From positions 62,001-126,000 of the forward strand of contig CAWGTW010000013.1 of assembly GCA_963825565.1 (NCBI GenBank): a stretch of DNA of 64,000 bases. The letters are read 5' to 3'. The position numbers were made by a program, and so were the translations under genes. This document shows positions 18,133 to 25,857 of this stretch, piece after piece. Below the pieces are notes generated by a model that saw nothing but the letters and a program-made list of their open reading frames with translations, searched no databases and had not been told where the DNA came from. How positions within the stretch are numbered: the stretch's first letter is position 1; every line of letters begins with the position of its first letter. This stretch comes from JBFGCT01 sp963825565. Lineage in GTDB: Bacteria > Actinomycetota > Acidimicrobiia > Acidimicrobiales > Ilumatobacteraceae.

Positions 18133-18957
18133 TCACTCGCGCCAGTCGAGTGTGGCCCGCATCGTCTGCTCGAACTCCTCGAAGGACATCGACGCCTTGA
18201 CGCCGCTGATCAGCTGCGCGTCGGCGCCGACGAACGTGCGGAACGGTGTCGCCGGATCGGTCGCCGCAGCGACGATCGCGTCGGCGACGTCCTGCGGGTC
18301 GGGGTCGGGTCCGTCGCCGTCGAGCGCGGTCAGCGCCTCGCGGAATCGCTCCGAGCGATCGTGGTAGAACGACTCCTCCCAACCCGGTGCCGGGACGACG
18401 TTGCTCGAGAACGCTGTCTCGAACCGGCCCGGCTCGATCAGCCGGACGCGGATCCCGAGTTGGCTGGTCTCGAAGTGCAGCGCCTCGCTGAGCGCTTCGA
18501 GGGCGTGCTTCGAGGCGGCGTACACCCCGCCGTAGGGGGCGCCGACGACGCCGGCGACGCTCGATACGTTGACGATCGTGCCGTGGCCGCGGTCGCGCCA
18601 CACGGGGAGCACGGTCCGGATCAGCCGCATCGGGCCGAGCACGTTGGTGTCGAACTGTGCCCGCATCAGGTCGTCGCCGACGAGTTCGACCGCGCCCTGC
18701 ACCTCGAAGCCGGCGTTGTTGACGACGACGTCGATCGTCGGTGCATCGTGGAGCGCGGCCGCCACCGAACTCGGGTCGCAGACATCGAGCGACCGGACCT
18801 CGATCGTGAGGCGCTCCGCCTCTGCAGCGGCGGACAGATCGGCGCCCTTGGCCAGGTTGCGCATCGTGGCGATCACGTCATGGCCGGCGCGAGCGAGCGA
18901 CAGCGCGGCCAGCATGCCGAACCCGCTGTTGCTTCCGGTGATCAGGATTCGTGACAC
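18133..18957 (-). CDS. Short-chain dehydrogenase/reductase
   Basis: A 274-residue SDR with TGSNSGFG at the N-terminus, an NNAG motif (VVNNAGFEV), the catalytic serine in VNVSSVAGV and YAASK. The C-terminal region has the LIEPGRFETAF segment common in SDRs that act on oxo-groups of larger substrates. The frame is open for another 860 bases upstream, but that part lies antisense to the prenyltransferase gene. GTG 18957 is preceded by GGGGAAG, which decides the start. Confidence 0.92.
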   Translation of the reverse strand: MSRILITGSNSGFGMLAALSLARAGHDVIATMRNLAKGADLSAAAEAERLTIEVRSLDVCDPSSVAAALHDAPTIDVVVNNAGFEVQGAVELVGDDLMRAQFDTNVLGPMRLIRTVLPVWRDRGHGTIVNVSSVAGVVGAPYGGVYAASKHALEALSEALHFETSQLGIRVRLIEPGRFETAFSSNVVPAPGWEESFYHDRSERFREALTALDGDGPDPDPQDVADAIVAAATDPATPFRTFVGADAQLISGVKASMSFEEFEQTMRATLDWRE

Positions 18958-19124
18958 GGTCTTCCCCTTCGGATCGACGACGCGACCGGCGCTGGCGCCG
19001 AGCAGATCATGCCCGGTTCGGTGCCTGGCGCCAAACAGCCGCCCCACGCGTGCTGCCGTGTTCGATGCCCGGCGGCGACAGATCACGACGCCGGCCGTGG
19101 GTGCCGACGCCCGACGCGCGGTGT

Positions 19125-19130
19125 TAGCGT
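19125..19130 (+). promoter_or_regulatory. Putative -10 element (TAGCGT) for the leaderless uppS gene
   Basis: TAGCGT lies seven bases before ATG 19138. It supports this start over the in-frame ATG 129 bases upstream. Confidence 0.65.
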
Positions 19131-19137
19131 CGTTGCG

Positions 19138-19890
19138 ATGCGCATCGTCGAGGCCGAGGAGTTCGGCCACGTCCGCTCCGGGCTGATCCCTCGGCACGTG
19201 TCGTGCATCATGGACGGCAACGGTCGGTGGGCCCAGATGCGCGACCTCTCCCGGTCCGACGGGCATGCCGCGGCCGAAGATGCGGTCGATGCGGCGGTCG
19301 ACGCCTGCATCGAACTCGGAGTGCAATGGCTGTCGGTCTACGCGTTCTCCACCGAGAACTGGCAGCGTGAGCCGGCCGAGGTCCAGTTCCTGATGAGCCT
19401 GCAGGAGTGGTTGCTGCGAGAGGAGAAGCGTCAACGGTTCAAGGAGATCGGCGTGCGGATGCGTTTCGTGGGCGATCTCGACGATCCGCGGGTTCCCGAC
19501 GCTTGCCGCGATTGGCTCCGCGAGTGCGAGAAGATGACCCAGGACAACGAGACGCTCGAGTTCGCCATCGCCTTCAACTACGGCGGCCAAGCCGAGATGT
19601 TGCGGGCGGTCAGGTCGATCGTCGAGTCCGGGGCGGATGTCGCCGACCTGGACGAGACGGCGTTTCGCAAGCACTTGTACTGTCCGGAGATGCCCGATAT
19701 CGACCTGCTGATCCGGACCTCCGCCGAACAGCGCGTCTCGAACTACTTCCCGTGGCACACGGCGTACTCCGAGTTCGTGTTCACCGACACGCTGTGGCCC
19801 GATTTCCGCACCGGCCACCTCTACTCGGCAGTCGCCGAGTACCAGTCTCGCAGCCGCCGCAAGGGTGGGATGGCGGTCAACCCATCATGA
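19138..19890 (+). CDS. uppS: cis-Prenyltransferase (isoprenyl/polyprenyl diphosphate synthase, UppS family)
   Basis: A 250-residue cis-prenyltransferase that condenses isopentenyl diphosphate onto an allylic diphosphate for the lipid carriers of cell-wall synthesis. The catalytic segment IMDGNGRWAQ carries the essential Asp. Other conserved blocks are WLSVYAFSTENWQR, FAIAFNYGGQAE and the RTSAEQRVSNYFPW-E box for diphosphate binding. The typical R-x-G-H after GNGRWA is altered to RSDGHAAA. The start at 19138 has TAGCGT (19125-19130) seven bases upstream. Product chain length cannot be told from sequence. It overlaps the trans-prenyltransferase gene by four bases. Confidence 0.92.
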   Translation: MRIVEAEEFGHVRSGLIPRHVSCIMDGNGRWAQMRDLSRSDGHAAAEDAVDAAVDACIELGVQWLSVYAFSTENWQREPAEVQFLMSLQEWLLREEKRQRFKEIGVRMRFVGDLDDPRVPDACRDWLRECEKMTQDNETLEFAIAFNYGGQAEMLRAVRSIVESGADVADLDETAFRKHLYCPEMPDIDLLIRTSAEQRVSNYFPWHTAYSEFVFTDTLWPDFRTGHLYSAVAEYQSRSRRKGGMAVNPS

Positions 19891-20909
19891 ATGCTTCGGA
19901 ATTCGCAGAGCTCCTCGACATCCCCAGCCTGGAAGGCGCACTCGACGACGTCGCCCTGGCGATGACCGAGGCGCTCCAGGGGTCCCCCGAGCTCGTCGTC
20001 CCTGCGACGCGCATGCTCAACGGGGGCGGCAAGCGCCTCCGCCCGCTGCTGACGATCGCCTGCGCCAGAGCCGCCGACCCGAGTACGACGATCGATCCGC
20101 TCGATCGCGACGTGCGAGCCGGCGCGGCGTCGGTCGAGCTCGTGCACGTCGGCTCGCTGGTCCACGACGACATCATCGACGAGGCCGACTCCCGGCGCGG
20201 GGTGATCACGGTCAACGCCCAGGAGGGCGCCAGCCAGGCCGTGCTCGTCGGCGACTTCCTCCTCGCTCGCGCCGGCGTCGAGGCGGCCCGGGTGTCCAAG
20301 GACGTGGCGATGAGTCTGGCGATCACGATCTCGGACCTGTGCGACGGCCAGAGCCTCGAGGGACTGAAGGAGCACGACCTCGACCGCACCGTCGAGGACG
20401 CGATCCGCTCGATCGCCGGCAAGACCGGTGCGCTGATGCGGGCGAGCTGTGACATCGCGGCGTACGCGGTCGGCGCCGACCACCTCGCCACACCGCTCGC
20501 CAGTTTCGGGATGAACTTCGGGATCGCGTTCCAGCTCGTCGACGACGTGCTCGACCTGCTGTCGAGCGACGAGTTGATGGGCAAGCCGGTCAACAACGAC
20601 GTGAAGTGCGGCGTGTACTCGGTGCCGGCGCTGCTCGCGCTCGAGCTGGCCGACAACCCGAGCGACCTGCGCGACATGATGAAGGCCGCCGGTGAGAGCG
20701 ACGCCGCCGCGGCCGGATTCCGCGAGACGGTGCTCGCCTGCGGGGCGATCGACCGCACGGTGGCGATGATCCACGACTACAACCGCCGCGCCGCCGAGGA
20801 CCTGGTCGCCCTGCCCGACAGCGCCACACGTGACGGCCTGGCGCAGCTCCCCGAGCGCTACCTCAACGGAATCCTCGCCGAGAAGACCGCCACCGCTCTG
20901 CTCGCCTGA
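19887..20909 (+). CDS. trans-Polyprenyl diphosphate synthase
   Basis: A 340-residue member of the all-alpha trans-prenyltransferase family, which makes linear prenyl diphosphates for quinones or carotenoids. The first Asp-rich motif is in LVHDDIIDEADSRRG and the second in FQLVDDVLDLL, both intact. The GGKRLRP block binds isopentenyl diphosphate. ATG 19887 overlaps the stop of the cis-prenyltransferase (ATGA). The residues before the first Asp motif (AASVELVHVGSLV) are small, which usually allows long chains, so a heptaprenyl to nonaprenyl product for menaquinone is a reasonable guess. Confidence 0.92.
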   Translation: MNASEFAELLDIPSLEGALDDVALAMTEALQGSPELVVPATRMLNGGGKRLRPLLTIACARAADPSTTIDPLDRDVRAGAASVELVHVGSLVHDDIIDEADSRRGVITVNAQEGASQAVLVGDFLLARAGVEAARVSKDVAMSLAITISDLCDGQSLEGLKEHDLDRTVEDAIRSIAGKTGALMRASCDIAAYAVGADHLATPLASFGMNFGIAFQLVDDVLDLLSSDELMGKPVNNDVKCGVYSVPALLALELADNPSDLRDMMKAAGESDAAAAGFRETVLACGAIDRTVAMIHDYNRRAAEDLVALPDSATRDGLAQLPERYLNGILAEKTATALLA

Positions 20910-20927
20910 CCCCGAGCGCCTCGGTCG

Positions 20928-20968
20928 GTGTGACCGAACACGTCGGGGGTCGCGATCTTCGGTCACAC
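20928..20968. terminator. Bidirectional hairpin between convergent prenyltransferase and dnaB genes
   Basis: GTGTGACCGAA (20928-20938) and its exact reverse complement TTCGGTCACAC (20958-20968) enclose a 19-base loop. The element sits between two convergent genes. Confidence 0.6.
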
Positions 20969-20994
20969 GAGAGTTGGACCCGGGGCGGACGGGG

Positions 20995-22404
20995 CTACAT
21001 CGAATGGGCGGCGTTGTCGAAGCGGGTGTACTGACCGAGGAAGACGAGGCGTTTGGTACCGATCGGGCCGGAGCGGTGCTTGGACACGATCACCTCGGCG
21101 GAACCCTTGTCCGGCGACTCCTCGTTGTACACCTCGTCGCGGTAGAGGAACATCACGACGTCGGAGTCCTGTTCGAGCGAGCCCGACTCGCGCAGGTCGG
21201 ACAGCATCGGCCGCTTGTCGGCGCGCGCTTCGAGGTTGCGGCTGAGCTGGCTCAGCGCGACGATCGGCACCTCGAGCTCGCGGGCGAGGATCTTCAGGTT
21301 GCGGCTGATCTCGCTGACTTCGAGCTGGCGGTTCTCCGACTGGCCGCTGCCGCTCATCAGCTGGAGGTAGTCGATCAGGATCATCGCCAGCCCGCCGTGC
21401 TGGGCCTTGATCCGCCGGGCCTTGGCACGGATCTCCATCACGGTCACCCGCGGGTTGTCGTCGAGGAACAGCGGCACCTCGAGCCGGCCGACCGCGAGGC
21501 CGATCTTCGACCAGTCGCCCTCGCTCAGGTTGCCGGTGCGCAGTTTGGTCGAGTCGACCTTGGCCTCACTGGACAGGATCCGCTGTGTCAGCTCGGCATG
21601 GCCCATCTCCAGCGAGAAGACGAGCACCGGCTTGCCGTTGGTCTTGGCGGCGTGCACGGCGATCCCGAGCCCGAAGCTGGTCTTGCCCATCGCCGGCCTC
21701 GCCCCGACGATGTTCAGCGTGCTCGGTTGGAGGCCCGAGAGCAACTCGTCGAGGTCGTCGAAGCCGGTTGCCAGCCCGGTGATCGTGTCGCCCCGCTCGA
21801 AGTTCTCCTCGAGCTGGTTCATCGCCAGGTTCAGCAGTTCCTGGATCGGGCGCGTCGAGTCGACCACCCGGTCTTCGGCGACCTCGAACATCTTCGACTC
21901 GGCGAGATCGACCGCCTTGATCACGTCGTCGGGCTCACCGAACGCGAGGTCGGTGATCTCGCCCGCGGTCTGGATCAGCCGCCGCAGCAGAGCGGTGTCC
22001 ATCACGATCTTGGCGTAGTGCTCGGCGCCCGACACCGACGGGGTGGCGTTCTGCAGGTCGTTCAACCGCTCGATGCCGCCGACCTCGTCGAGCAGCCCGT
22101 TGCGCCTCAGTTCGTCGGCGACGGTGACCACGTCGACCGGACGCGACGAGGCGTACAGCGCGCGGATGGCGTCGAACATCTGTTGATGGGCGGGGCTGTA
22201 GAAGTCCCGGACGGTCAGCCCCGCTTCACCCACCGTTCCGATCGCCTCGCGCGACAGCAACAACGCTCCGATCACCGACTCCTCGGCCTGGAGATTGTGG
22301 GGAGGAACACGCCCGGCGCCCCCGCTCGGCCGCCCCGCTGGTGTTCCCCGATGTGTTGCGTACCCGATCTCAACCGCCATGAAATGCCCACTCTGCCAGG
22401 TCAT
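20995..22404 (-). CDS. dnaB: Replicative DNA helicase DnaB
   Basis: A 469-residue ring helicase of the replisome. The N-terminal DnaB domain starts at PPHNLQAEESVIGALLLS, followed by the linker helix and a RecA-type domain with Walker A GARPAMGKTS, Walker B MILIDYLQLM and an arginine-finger region near the end (VSKHRSGPIGT). No intein is present. ATG 22404 is chosen because TACGAT (22413-22418) lies eight bases upstream; ATG 22380, which gives 461 residues, is possible. The gene follows rplI on the same strand but after a gap of about 240 bp. Confidence 0.95.
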   Translation of the reverse strand: MTWQSGHFMAVEIGYATHRGTPAGRPSGGAGRVPPHNLQAEESVIGALLLSREAIGTVGEAGLTVRDFYSPAHQQMFDAIRALYASSRPVDVVTVADELRRNGLLDEVGGIERLNDLQNATPSVSGAEHYAKIVMDTALLRRLIQTAGEITDLAFGEPDDVIKAVDLAESKMFEVAEDRVVDSTRPIQELLNLAMNQLEENFERGDTITGLATGFDDLDELLSGLQPSTLNIVGARPAMGKTSFGLGIAVHAAKTNGKPVLVFSLEMGHAELTQRILSSEAKVDSTKLRTGNLSEGDWSKIGLAVGRLEVPLFLDDNPRVTVMEIRAKARRIKAQHGGLAMILIDYLQLMSGSGQSENRQLEVSEISRNLKILARELEVPIVALSQLSRNLEARADKRPMLSDLRESGSLEQDSDVVMFLYRDEVYNEESPDKGSAEVIVSKHRSGPIGTKRLVFLGQYTRFDNAAHSM

Positions 22405-22412
22405 TCCTGTGG

Positions 22413-22418
22413 ATCGTA
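22413..22418 (-). promoter_or_regulatory. Putative -10 element (TACGAT) for dnaB
   Basis: On the minus strand TACGAT is eight bases before ATG 22404. It would give dnaB its own promoter, separate from the ribosomal-protein operon. Confidence 0.5.
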
Positions 22419-22646
22419 AGGGGGTGTAGCCTGTAGATGGCCCTGGGGACAACCCCTCGGACATGTGGACATCCCACCTGTGGACAACCATGTGGACGAG
22501 CACGCGTGGTCGGGCTGGCGCCGAGGGTGACGGAAAGGACCGCATTGCCCATGCGCCCAGTGTGACGCAGCGGTGTTGCACCGCGCAGGGATGGGCGACG
22601 TACGAACGCCGGGTGGTACGACGCCAGGCGCCGCGACGGCGGCGTG

Positions 22647-23099
22647 CTACTCGGCGGCGACGACGTCGACGGTGATCGGGAACGACACGTCGTGGTGCAG
22701 CGAGGCGGTGACGACGTGCTGGCCGAGCGTCTTGATCGTGTCGAACTCGAGCTGCTTGCGATCGAGCTCGATGTCGGTCTGGGCCTTGACCGCTTCGACG
22801 ACGTCCGCCGCGGTGACCGAGCCGAACAGCTTGCCCTCGGCACCGGCCTTGGACTCGATCACGATCACCTTGGGCACGAGTGCGCTGGCGATCGCGGTCG
22901 CAGACTCGCGCGCTGAGTTGTCGCGCTGGTCGCGGGCCTGGCGCATCCGACCGGCTTGATCGATCGCGCCGTCGGACGCCGTGATCGCATGGCCCTTCGG
23001 CAACAGGAAGTTGCGCGCGTGCCCGTCGGCGACCTCGACGATGTCGCCGCGCTTGCCGAGCCCGTCGAGATCGGAACGGAGGATCACCTTCATGCTCAT
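22647..23099 (-). CDS. rplI: 50S ribosomal protein L9
   Basis: A 150-residue ribosomal protein L9. The N-terminal RNA-binding lobe MKVILRSDLDGLGKRGDIVEVADGHARNFLLP is clear, followed by the long connecting helix and the C-terminal domain (KLFGSVTAADVVEA, then DRKQLEFDTIKTLGQH). Length matches the family. The start at 23099 overlaps the stop of rpsR (ATGA); a second ATG two codons on is equally possible. It is part of the conserved rpsF-ssb-rpsR-rplI unit. Confidence 0.97.
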   Translation of the reverse strand: MSMKVILRSDLDGLGKRGDIVEVADGHARNFLLPKGHAITASDGAIDQAGRMRQARDQRDNSARESATAIASALVPKVIVIESKAGAEGKLFGSVTAADVVEAVKAQTDIELDRKQLEFDTIKTLGQHVVTASLHHDVSFPITVDVVAAE

Positions 23100-23557
23100 G
23101 CCTCGACCGTCTCGATCGTCTCGACCGTCTCGACCGTCTCGACCGTCTCGACCGACTCGACCGCGTCTGCGGCGTCGGCGGTGTCGCCGGCGGCGGCTGC
23201 CAGCGTCGTGTCGTCCGAGTTGGCATCGTCACGGTACTGACGGTCGCCGCGCTCACCGCGACCCTCGCCGCGCCGACCGCCGGTGCGGGTCGAGGCAACG
23301 CGCTTGGCGTACGGGAGCAGGGCCATCTCGCGGGCGATCTTGACCGCGTTGGCGATCTCGCGCTGCTGCTGCAGCGTGTTGCCGGCGACCCGCCGGTTGC
23401 GGATCTTGGCGCGGTCGCTCATAAAGCGCTGGAGGAGATCGACGTCTTTGTAGTCGATGAACTCGACCTTGTCGGTCACCAGCACGCTGGTCTTCTTCTT
23501 GAACTTGCGGGGATTGGCCTCCCGCGCGTTGCGTGCCTTGTTCTTCTTACTGGCCAT
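23096..23557 (-). CDS. rpsR: 30S ribosomal protein S18 with a long acidic C-terminal tail
   Basis: A 153-residue protein; ordinary S18 has roughly 75-85 residues. Residues 1-92 are S18 (RKFKKKTSVLVTDKVEFIDYKD, RFMSDRAKIRNRRVAGNTLQQQR, IAREMALLPYAKR). An Arg/Gly/Glu-rich stretch and an acidic tail follow, ending in repeated V-E-T triplets encoded by 9-bp tandem repeats at 23101-23155. The core keeps the contacts with S6 and rRNA. The tail could be a lineage-specific extension or a repeat-driven read-through. The stop overlaps the rplI start. Confidence 0.93.
   Translation of the reverse strand: MASKKNKARNAREANPRKFKKKTSVLVTDKVEFIDYKDVDLLQRFMSDRAKIRNRRVAGNTLQQQREIANAVKIAREMALLPYAKRVASTRTGGRRGEGRGERGDRQYRDDANSDDTTLAAAAGDTADAADAVESVETVETVETVETIETVEA
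23101..23155 (-). repeat. 9-bp tandem repeats in the 3' end of rpsR
   Basis: The unit CTCGACCGT (plus strand) is repeated about five to six times with single changes, encoding V-E-T triplets at the end of S18. Such repeats can change length by slippage and stay in frame. Confidence 0.85.
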
Positions 23558-23618
23558 CGTGGGTTCCTTCGGAGATCGGGCTGATCGAGTGGGGGGTGCG
23601 AGACGGAGAGCGCATCGG

Positions 23619-24068
23619 TCAGAACGGCTCTTCGTCGCCGTAGACCTCGTCGGACGCCGAGCGCGGTGCGGAGCCGCCGCCACCACCGCCACCACCACCC
23701 GCCGCAGCGTCGCGGCTGATGCGCTCGACCTGGGCCTGCGCCCAGCGGAGGCTGGGTCCGAGGTCGTCGGCGATCACCTCGGTGACGTTGCGCTTCTCGC
23801 CGTCGCGCGTCTCGTAGGAGCGCTGTTCGAGGCGGCCGGTCACGACGATGCGGTTGCCCTTGTTCAGGCTGGCGGCGGCGTTCTCGCCGAGGTCGCCCCA
23901 GGCGACGACGTTGAAGAACGACACCTGCTCCTGCCATTCGTTGTTGACCTGGTACCGCCGGTTGACGGCGAGGCCGAAGCTGGCCACGCCCCGACCGCCG
24001 GTGGTGTACCGGAGTTCGGGATCGCGGGTGAGGTTCCCGACGAGGGTGACCGTGTTGTCAGATGCCAT
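23619..24068 (-). CDS. ssb: Single-stranded DNA-binding protein
   Basis: A 149-residue SSB. The OB-fold covers residues about 1-110 (NTVTLVGNLTRDPELRYTTGG, VSFFNVVAWGDLGENAAASL, RIVVTGRLEQRSYETRDGEKR). A run of nine glycines leads to the acidic C-terminal tip DEVYGDEEPF, which replaces the DDDIPF partner-binding peptide of E. coli but keeps the terminal Pro-Phe. A strong AAAGGGGA ribosome binding site precedes ATG 24068. It lies between rpsF and rpsR in the usual order. Confidence 0.96.
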   Translation of the reverse strand: MASDNTVTLVGNLTRDPELRYTTGGRGVASFGLAVNRRYQVNNEWQEQVSFFNVVAWGDLGENAAASLNKGNRIVVTGRLEQRSYETRDGEKRNVTEVIADDLGPSLRWAQAQVERISRDAAAGGGGGGGGGSAPRSASDEVYGDEEPF

Positions 24069-24097
24069 GTTGATTCCCCTTTGGAGGCAGCTGCGAC

Positions 24098-24430
24098 TCA
24101 GGCAGCGGTGACTGCCATACCGCGGCGCTCGGCCTCGGCCTCGGGCAGACGGATCAGCTTGTGGCGGACGACGTCGTCCGCGAGACGGAGCACGCGCTCG
24201 AGCTCGTCGAGCGATCCGGGGGGTGCGACGATCTCGGCGACCATGTAGTACCCGGACGGCTTCTTGTTGATCGGGTAGGCGTACTGCCGTTTGCCCCACC
24301 AGTCGATCTTGCCGTGCAGCGAGCCACCGGCGTCGGCGACGCCTTCGGTCACGGTCTTCATCCAGGCCTGAGCCTTGGGGTCGTCGACGTCGCCGTCGAT
24401 GATGACCATCAATTCGTACGCACGCATCAT
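24098..24430 (-). CDS. rpsF: 30S ribosomal protein S6
   Basis: A 110-residue S6. Recognisable elements are RAYELMVIIDGDVDDP at the N-terminus, GKIDWWGKRQYAYPINKKPSGYYMVAEI in the centre and LRLADDVVRHKLIRLPEAE at the end. The start is 24430 or the adjacent ATG at 24427; the GGAGGGAGG tract eight bases before 24430 favours the former. It is the first gene of the rpsF-ssb-rpsR-rplI unit, behind a GC-rich leader that begins near the TAAGGT element at 24513-24518. Confidence 0.96.
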   Translation of the reverse strand: MMRAYELMVIIDGDVDDPKAQAWMKTVTEGVADAGGSLHGKIDWWGKRQYAYPINKKPSGYYMVAEIVAPPGSLDELERVLRLADDVVRHKLIRLPEAEAERRGMAVTAA

Positions 24431-24512
24431 GCGTGTTGCCTCCCTCCGGATCCCGAGCCGGCAGGGCCGGCGGCGGGAGCCCCTTGCGGGGCAGGGCCAA
24501 TGGAACCGGGAT

Positions 24513-24518
24513 ACCTTA
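24513..24518 (-). promoter_or_regulatory. Putative -10 element (TAAGGT) and GC-rich leader of the rpsF operon
   Basis: TAAGGT on the minus strand lies about 83 bases before rpsF. The leader contains a GCCCC-TTGC-GGGGC hairpin (24479-24492). Ribosomal leaders of this type can bind the S6:S18 complex, but I could not identify that motif with confidence. Confidence 0.45.
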
Positions 24519-24584
24519 TCGGGCCGCGGCCGGATCACACGTTGGAGCGGCACGCCCTCGATGATGATCCGGGGCTGTGACAAC

Positions 24585-24600
24585 GGCGGTATACGCCGCC
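24585..24600 (-). terminator. Small hairpin downstream of the DUF192 gene
   Basis: GGCGG and CCGCC enclose a six-base loop, between the DUF192 stop and the rpsF promoter. Confidence 0.35.
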
Positions 24601-24661
24601 ACACGGGACTCGCCGGCTCCGTCGAGTGAGGCTGCCCGGCGGCGCGGTATCGGGTCGCCGC

Positions 24662-25348
24662 TCAGCCGCCCGCCAGCAACGCGCAGGTCGGCGACTCCGA
24701 TCCAGTGAGCACCTCGGCCGTGGTTCCCGGGCCGATCGCGAGATCGACCAGCCCGCCCCGGAACACCTCGATCGCCAGCTGGTACGCACCAGTGGCCCGG
24801 TAGCGCGGGCACTCGCCGCCCTCGGAGCTCGTGCAGGGTTCCATGTCGGTCGCCGACACGAACTCACCGTCGGGACCGAACCAGGCGATCGACAACGGTG
24901 TCGGGGTCCCGAACATGTAGAACGCCCCCTCGATCGGTTCGGGGAACACGAACGCCATGCCGACCGGCTCGCCGAGGTCGGTCACCCCCATCAGCCCGCG
25001 ACCCCGCTCGTCTCCGTCGTCGGCGAGCCACAGGCACACCTCGCACACCTCCCCGCCGGCGGTCGTGAGACGCACGGTCGCGGTCGTGAACCCCTCCGGT
25101 CGCCGCGCCGGCGCGCCGACGGTCGTCGGCACGGTCGGATCGGTCGCCACCGGATCGGTGCCCGCCGGATCGGTGCCCGCCGAGCCGCTCGCCGCCGGCG
25201 CGGTGCCGGCGACCGTCGCCCGGACCGCAGTCCCGCTCGCCGCCCCACCGTCGCCATCGCCCGCACACGCCGCCAGGAGCACGGCCAGCCCGATCGGGAC
25301 GACGGGTCGACCCAAACCGCGCACGACGTGGCCGACCCAGCGCATCAC
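24662..25348 (-). CDS. Lipoprotein with a DUF192 domain
   Basis: A 228-residue protein with a signal peptide and lipobox (VLLAAC) near residue 28, a Thr/Ala/Asp-rich linker with TDP repeats, and a C-terminal DUF192 domain (about 85-220). The domain pattern is visible in ERGRGLMGVTDLG, GMAFVFPEP, FYMFGTPTPLSIAWF and later YQLAIEV. The domain's biochemical role is unknown; an extracytoplasmic location is inferred. Its start lies about 9 bp after the end of the DUF5318 gene, so the two are probably co-transcribed. GTG 25348 and ATG 25345 are alternative starts. Confidence 0.88.
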   Translation of the reverse strand: MMRWVGHVVRGLGRPVVPIGLAVLLAACAGDGDGGAASGTAVRATVAGTAPAASGSAGTDPAGTDPVATDPTVPTTVGAPARRPEGFTTATVRLTTAGGEVCEVCLWLADDGDERGRGLMGVTDLGEPVGMAFVFPEPIEGAFYMFGTPTPLSIAWFGPDGEFVSATDMEPCTSSEGGECPRYRATGAYQLAIEVFRGGLVDLAIGPGTTAEVLTGSESPTCALLAGG

Positions 25349-25357
25349 GCAGACCGG

Positions 25358-25753
25358 TCAGGTGCGTCCGCCGACGGGGAGCACCCGCAGCAGATGGTGC
25401 CAACGGCACTCGACGCATGCCTCGACCACGTACGCGTTGAGCTCAGCGGCGCGCCGCTCGAGCGCCTGCATCTCCTTGGCGGTCGACACGCACTTGCCCT
25501 GCGGTGACAGGCCTGCGCCGAACACGTAGGTGACCAGCCGGAGCTCGCTCTGCTCGCAGATCGGGCAGATGGTCGTCGTCTGCGTCCCGACGTTGCTCGC
25601 CGCCCGGATCAGCTCGGGGTGGGCGTCGCAGACCTGGTCGAGCGGAATGCGCCCACGCCGCACCTGGCTGATCAGCATCCGCCGTGCCAACCGGTGGTCG
25701 ACGATGCCGCGTGCGCCCCCCGAGCTGCGCAGCGCTCCGACCGAGAACGTCAT
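25358..25753 (-). CDS. DUF5318-type conserved actinobacterial protein
   Basis: A 131-residue protein with two CxxC pairs that could bind zinc (TTICPICEQSELRLVTYVFG and VVEACVECRWHHLLRVL), a layout that matches DUF5318 proteins of Actinobacteria. As I recall, M. tuberculosis has a member of this type a few genes from rpsF, so the position near rpsF here may be conserved synteny. Function is unknown. TACTCT at 25761-25766 is seven bases before the ATG, suggesting a leaderless transcript. Confidence 0.78.
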   Translation of the reverse strand: MTFSVGALRSSGGARGIVDHRLARRMLISQVRRGRIPLDQVCDAHPELIRAASNVGTQTTTICPICEQSELRLVTYVFGAGLSPQGKCVSTAKEMQALERRAAELNAYVVEACVECRWHHLLRVLPVGGRT

Positions 25754-25760
25754 GCCGGTC

Positions 25761-25766
25761 AGAGTA
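25761..25766 (-). promoter_or_regulatory. Putative -10 element (TACTCT) for the leaderless DUF5318 gene
   Basis: On the minus strand TACTCT is seven bases before ATG 25753. Confidence 0.6.
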
Positions 25767-25857
25767 GTGGCCCCGGCCCCCGATGCGCCGCCCGGTGCCG
25801 GGGGCTCGCTCGGTGGCGGTCCACGCCGACCGCCGCCCGAGCGGGCACACTGGACGG

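Noticed and set aside
18133..19818. 561-residue minus-strand open frame covering the SDR and the uppS region
   Set aside because: Only the part up to 18957 has SDR motifs; the extension is the antisense of uppS and lacks any ribosome binding site of its own, while GTG 18957 has GGGGAAG.
24430..24513. S6:S18-binding leader motif before rpsF
   Set aside because: The leader is GC-rich with small hairpins, but I could not fit the known bulged CCG structure reliably.
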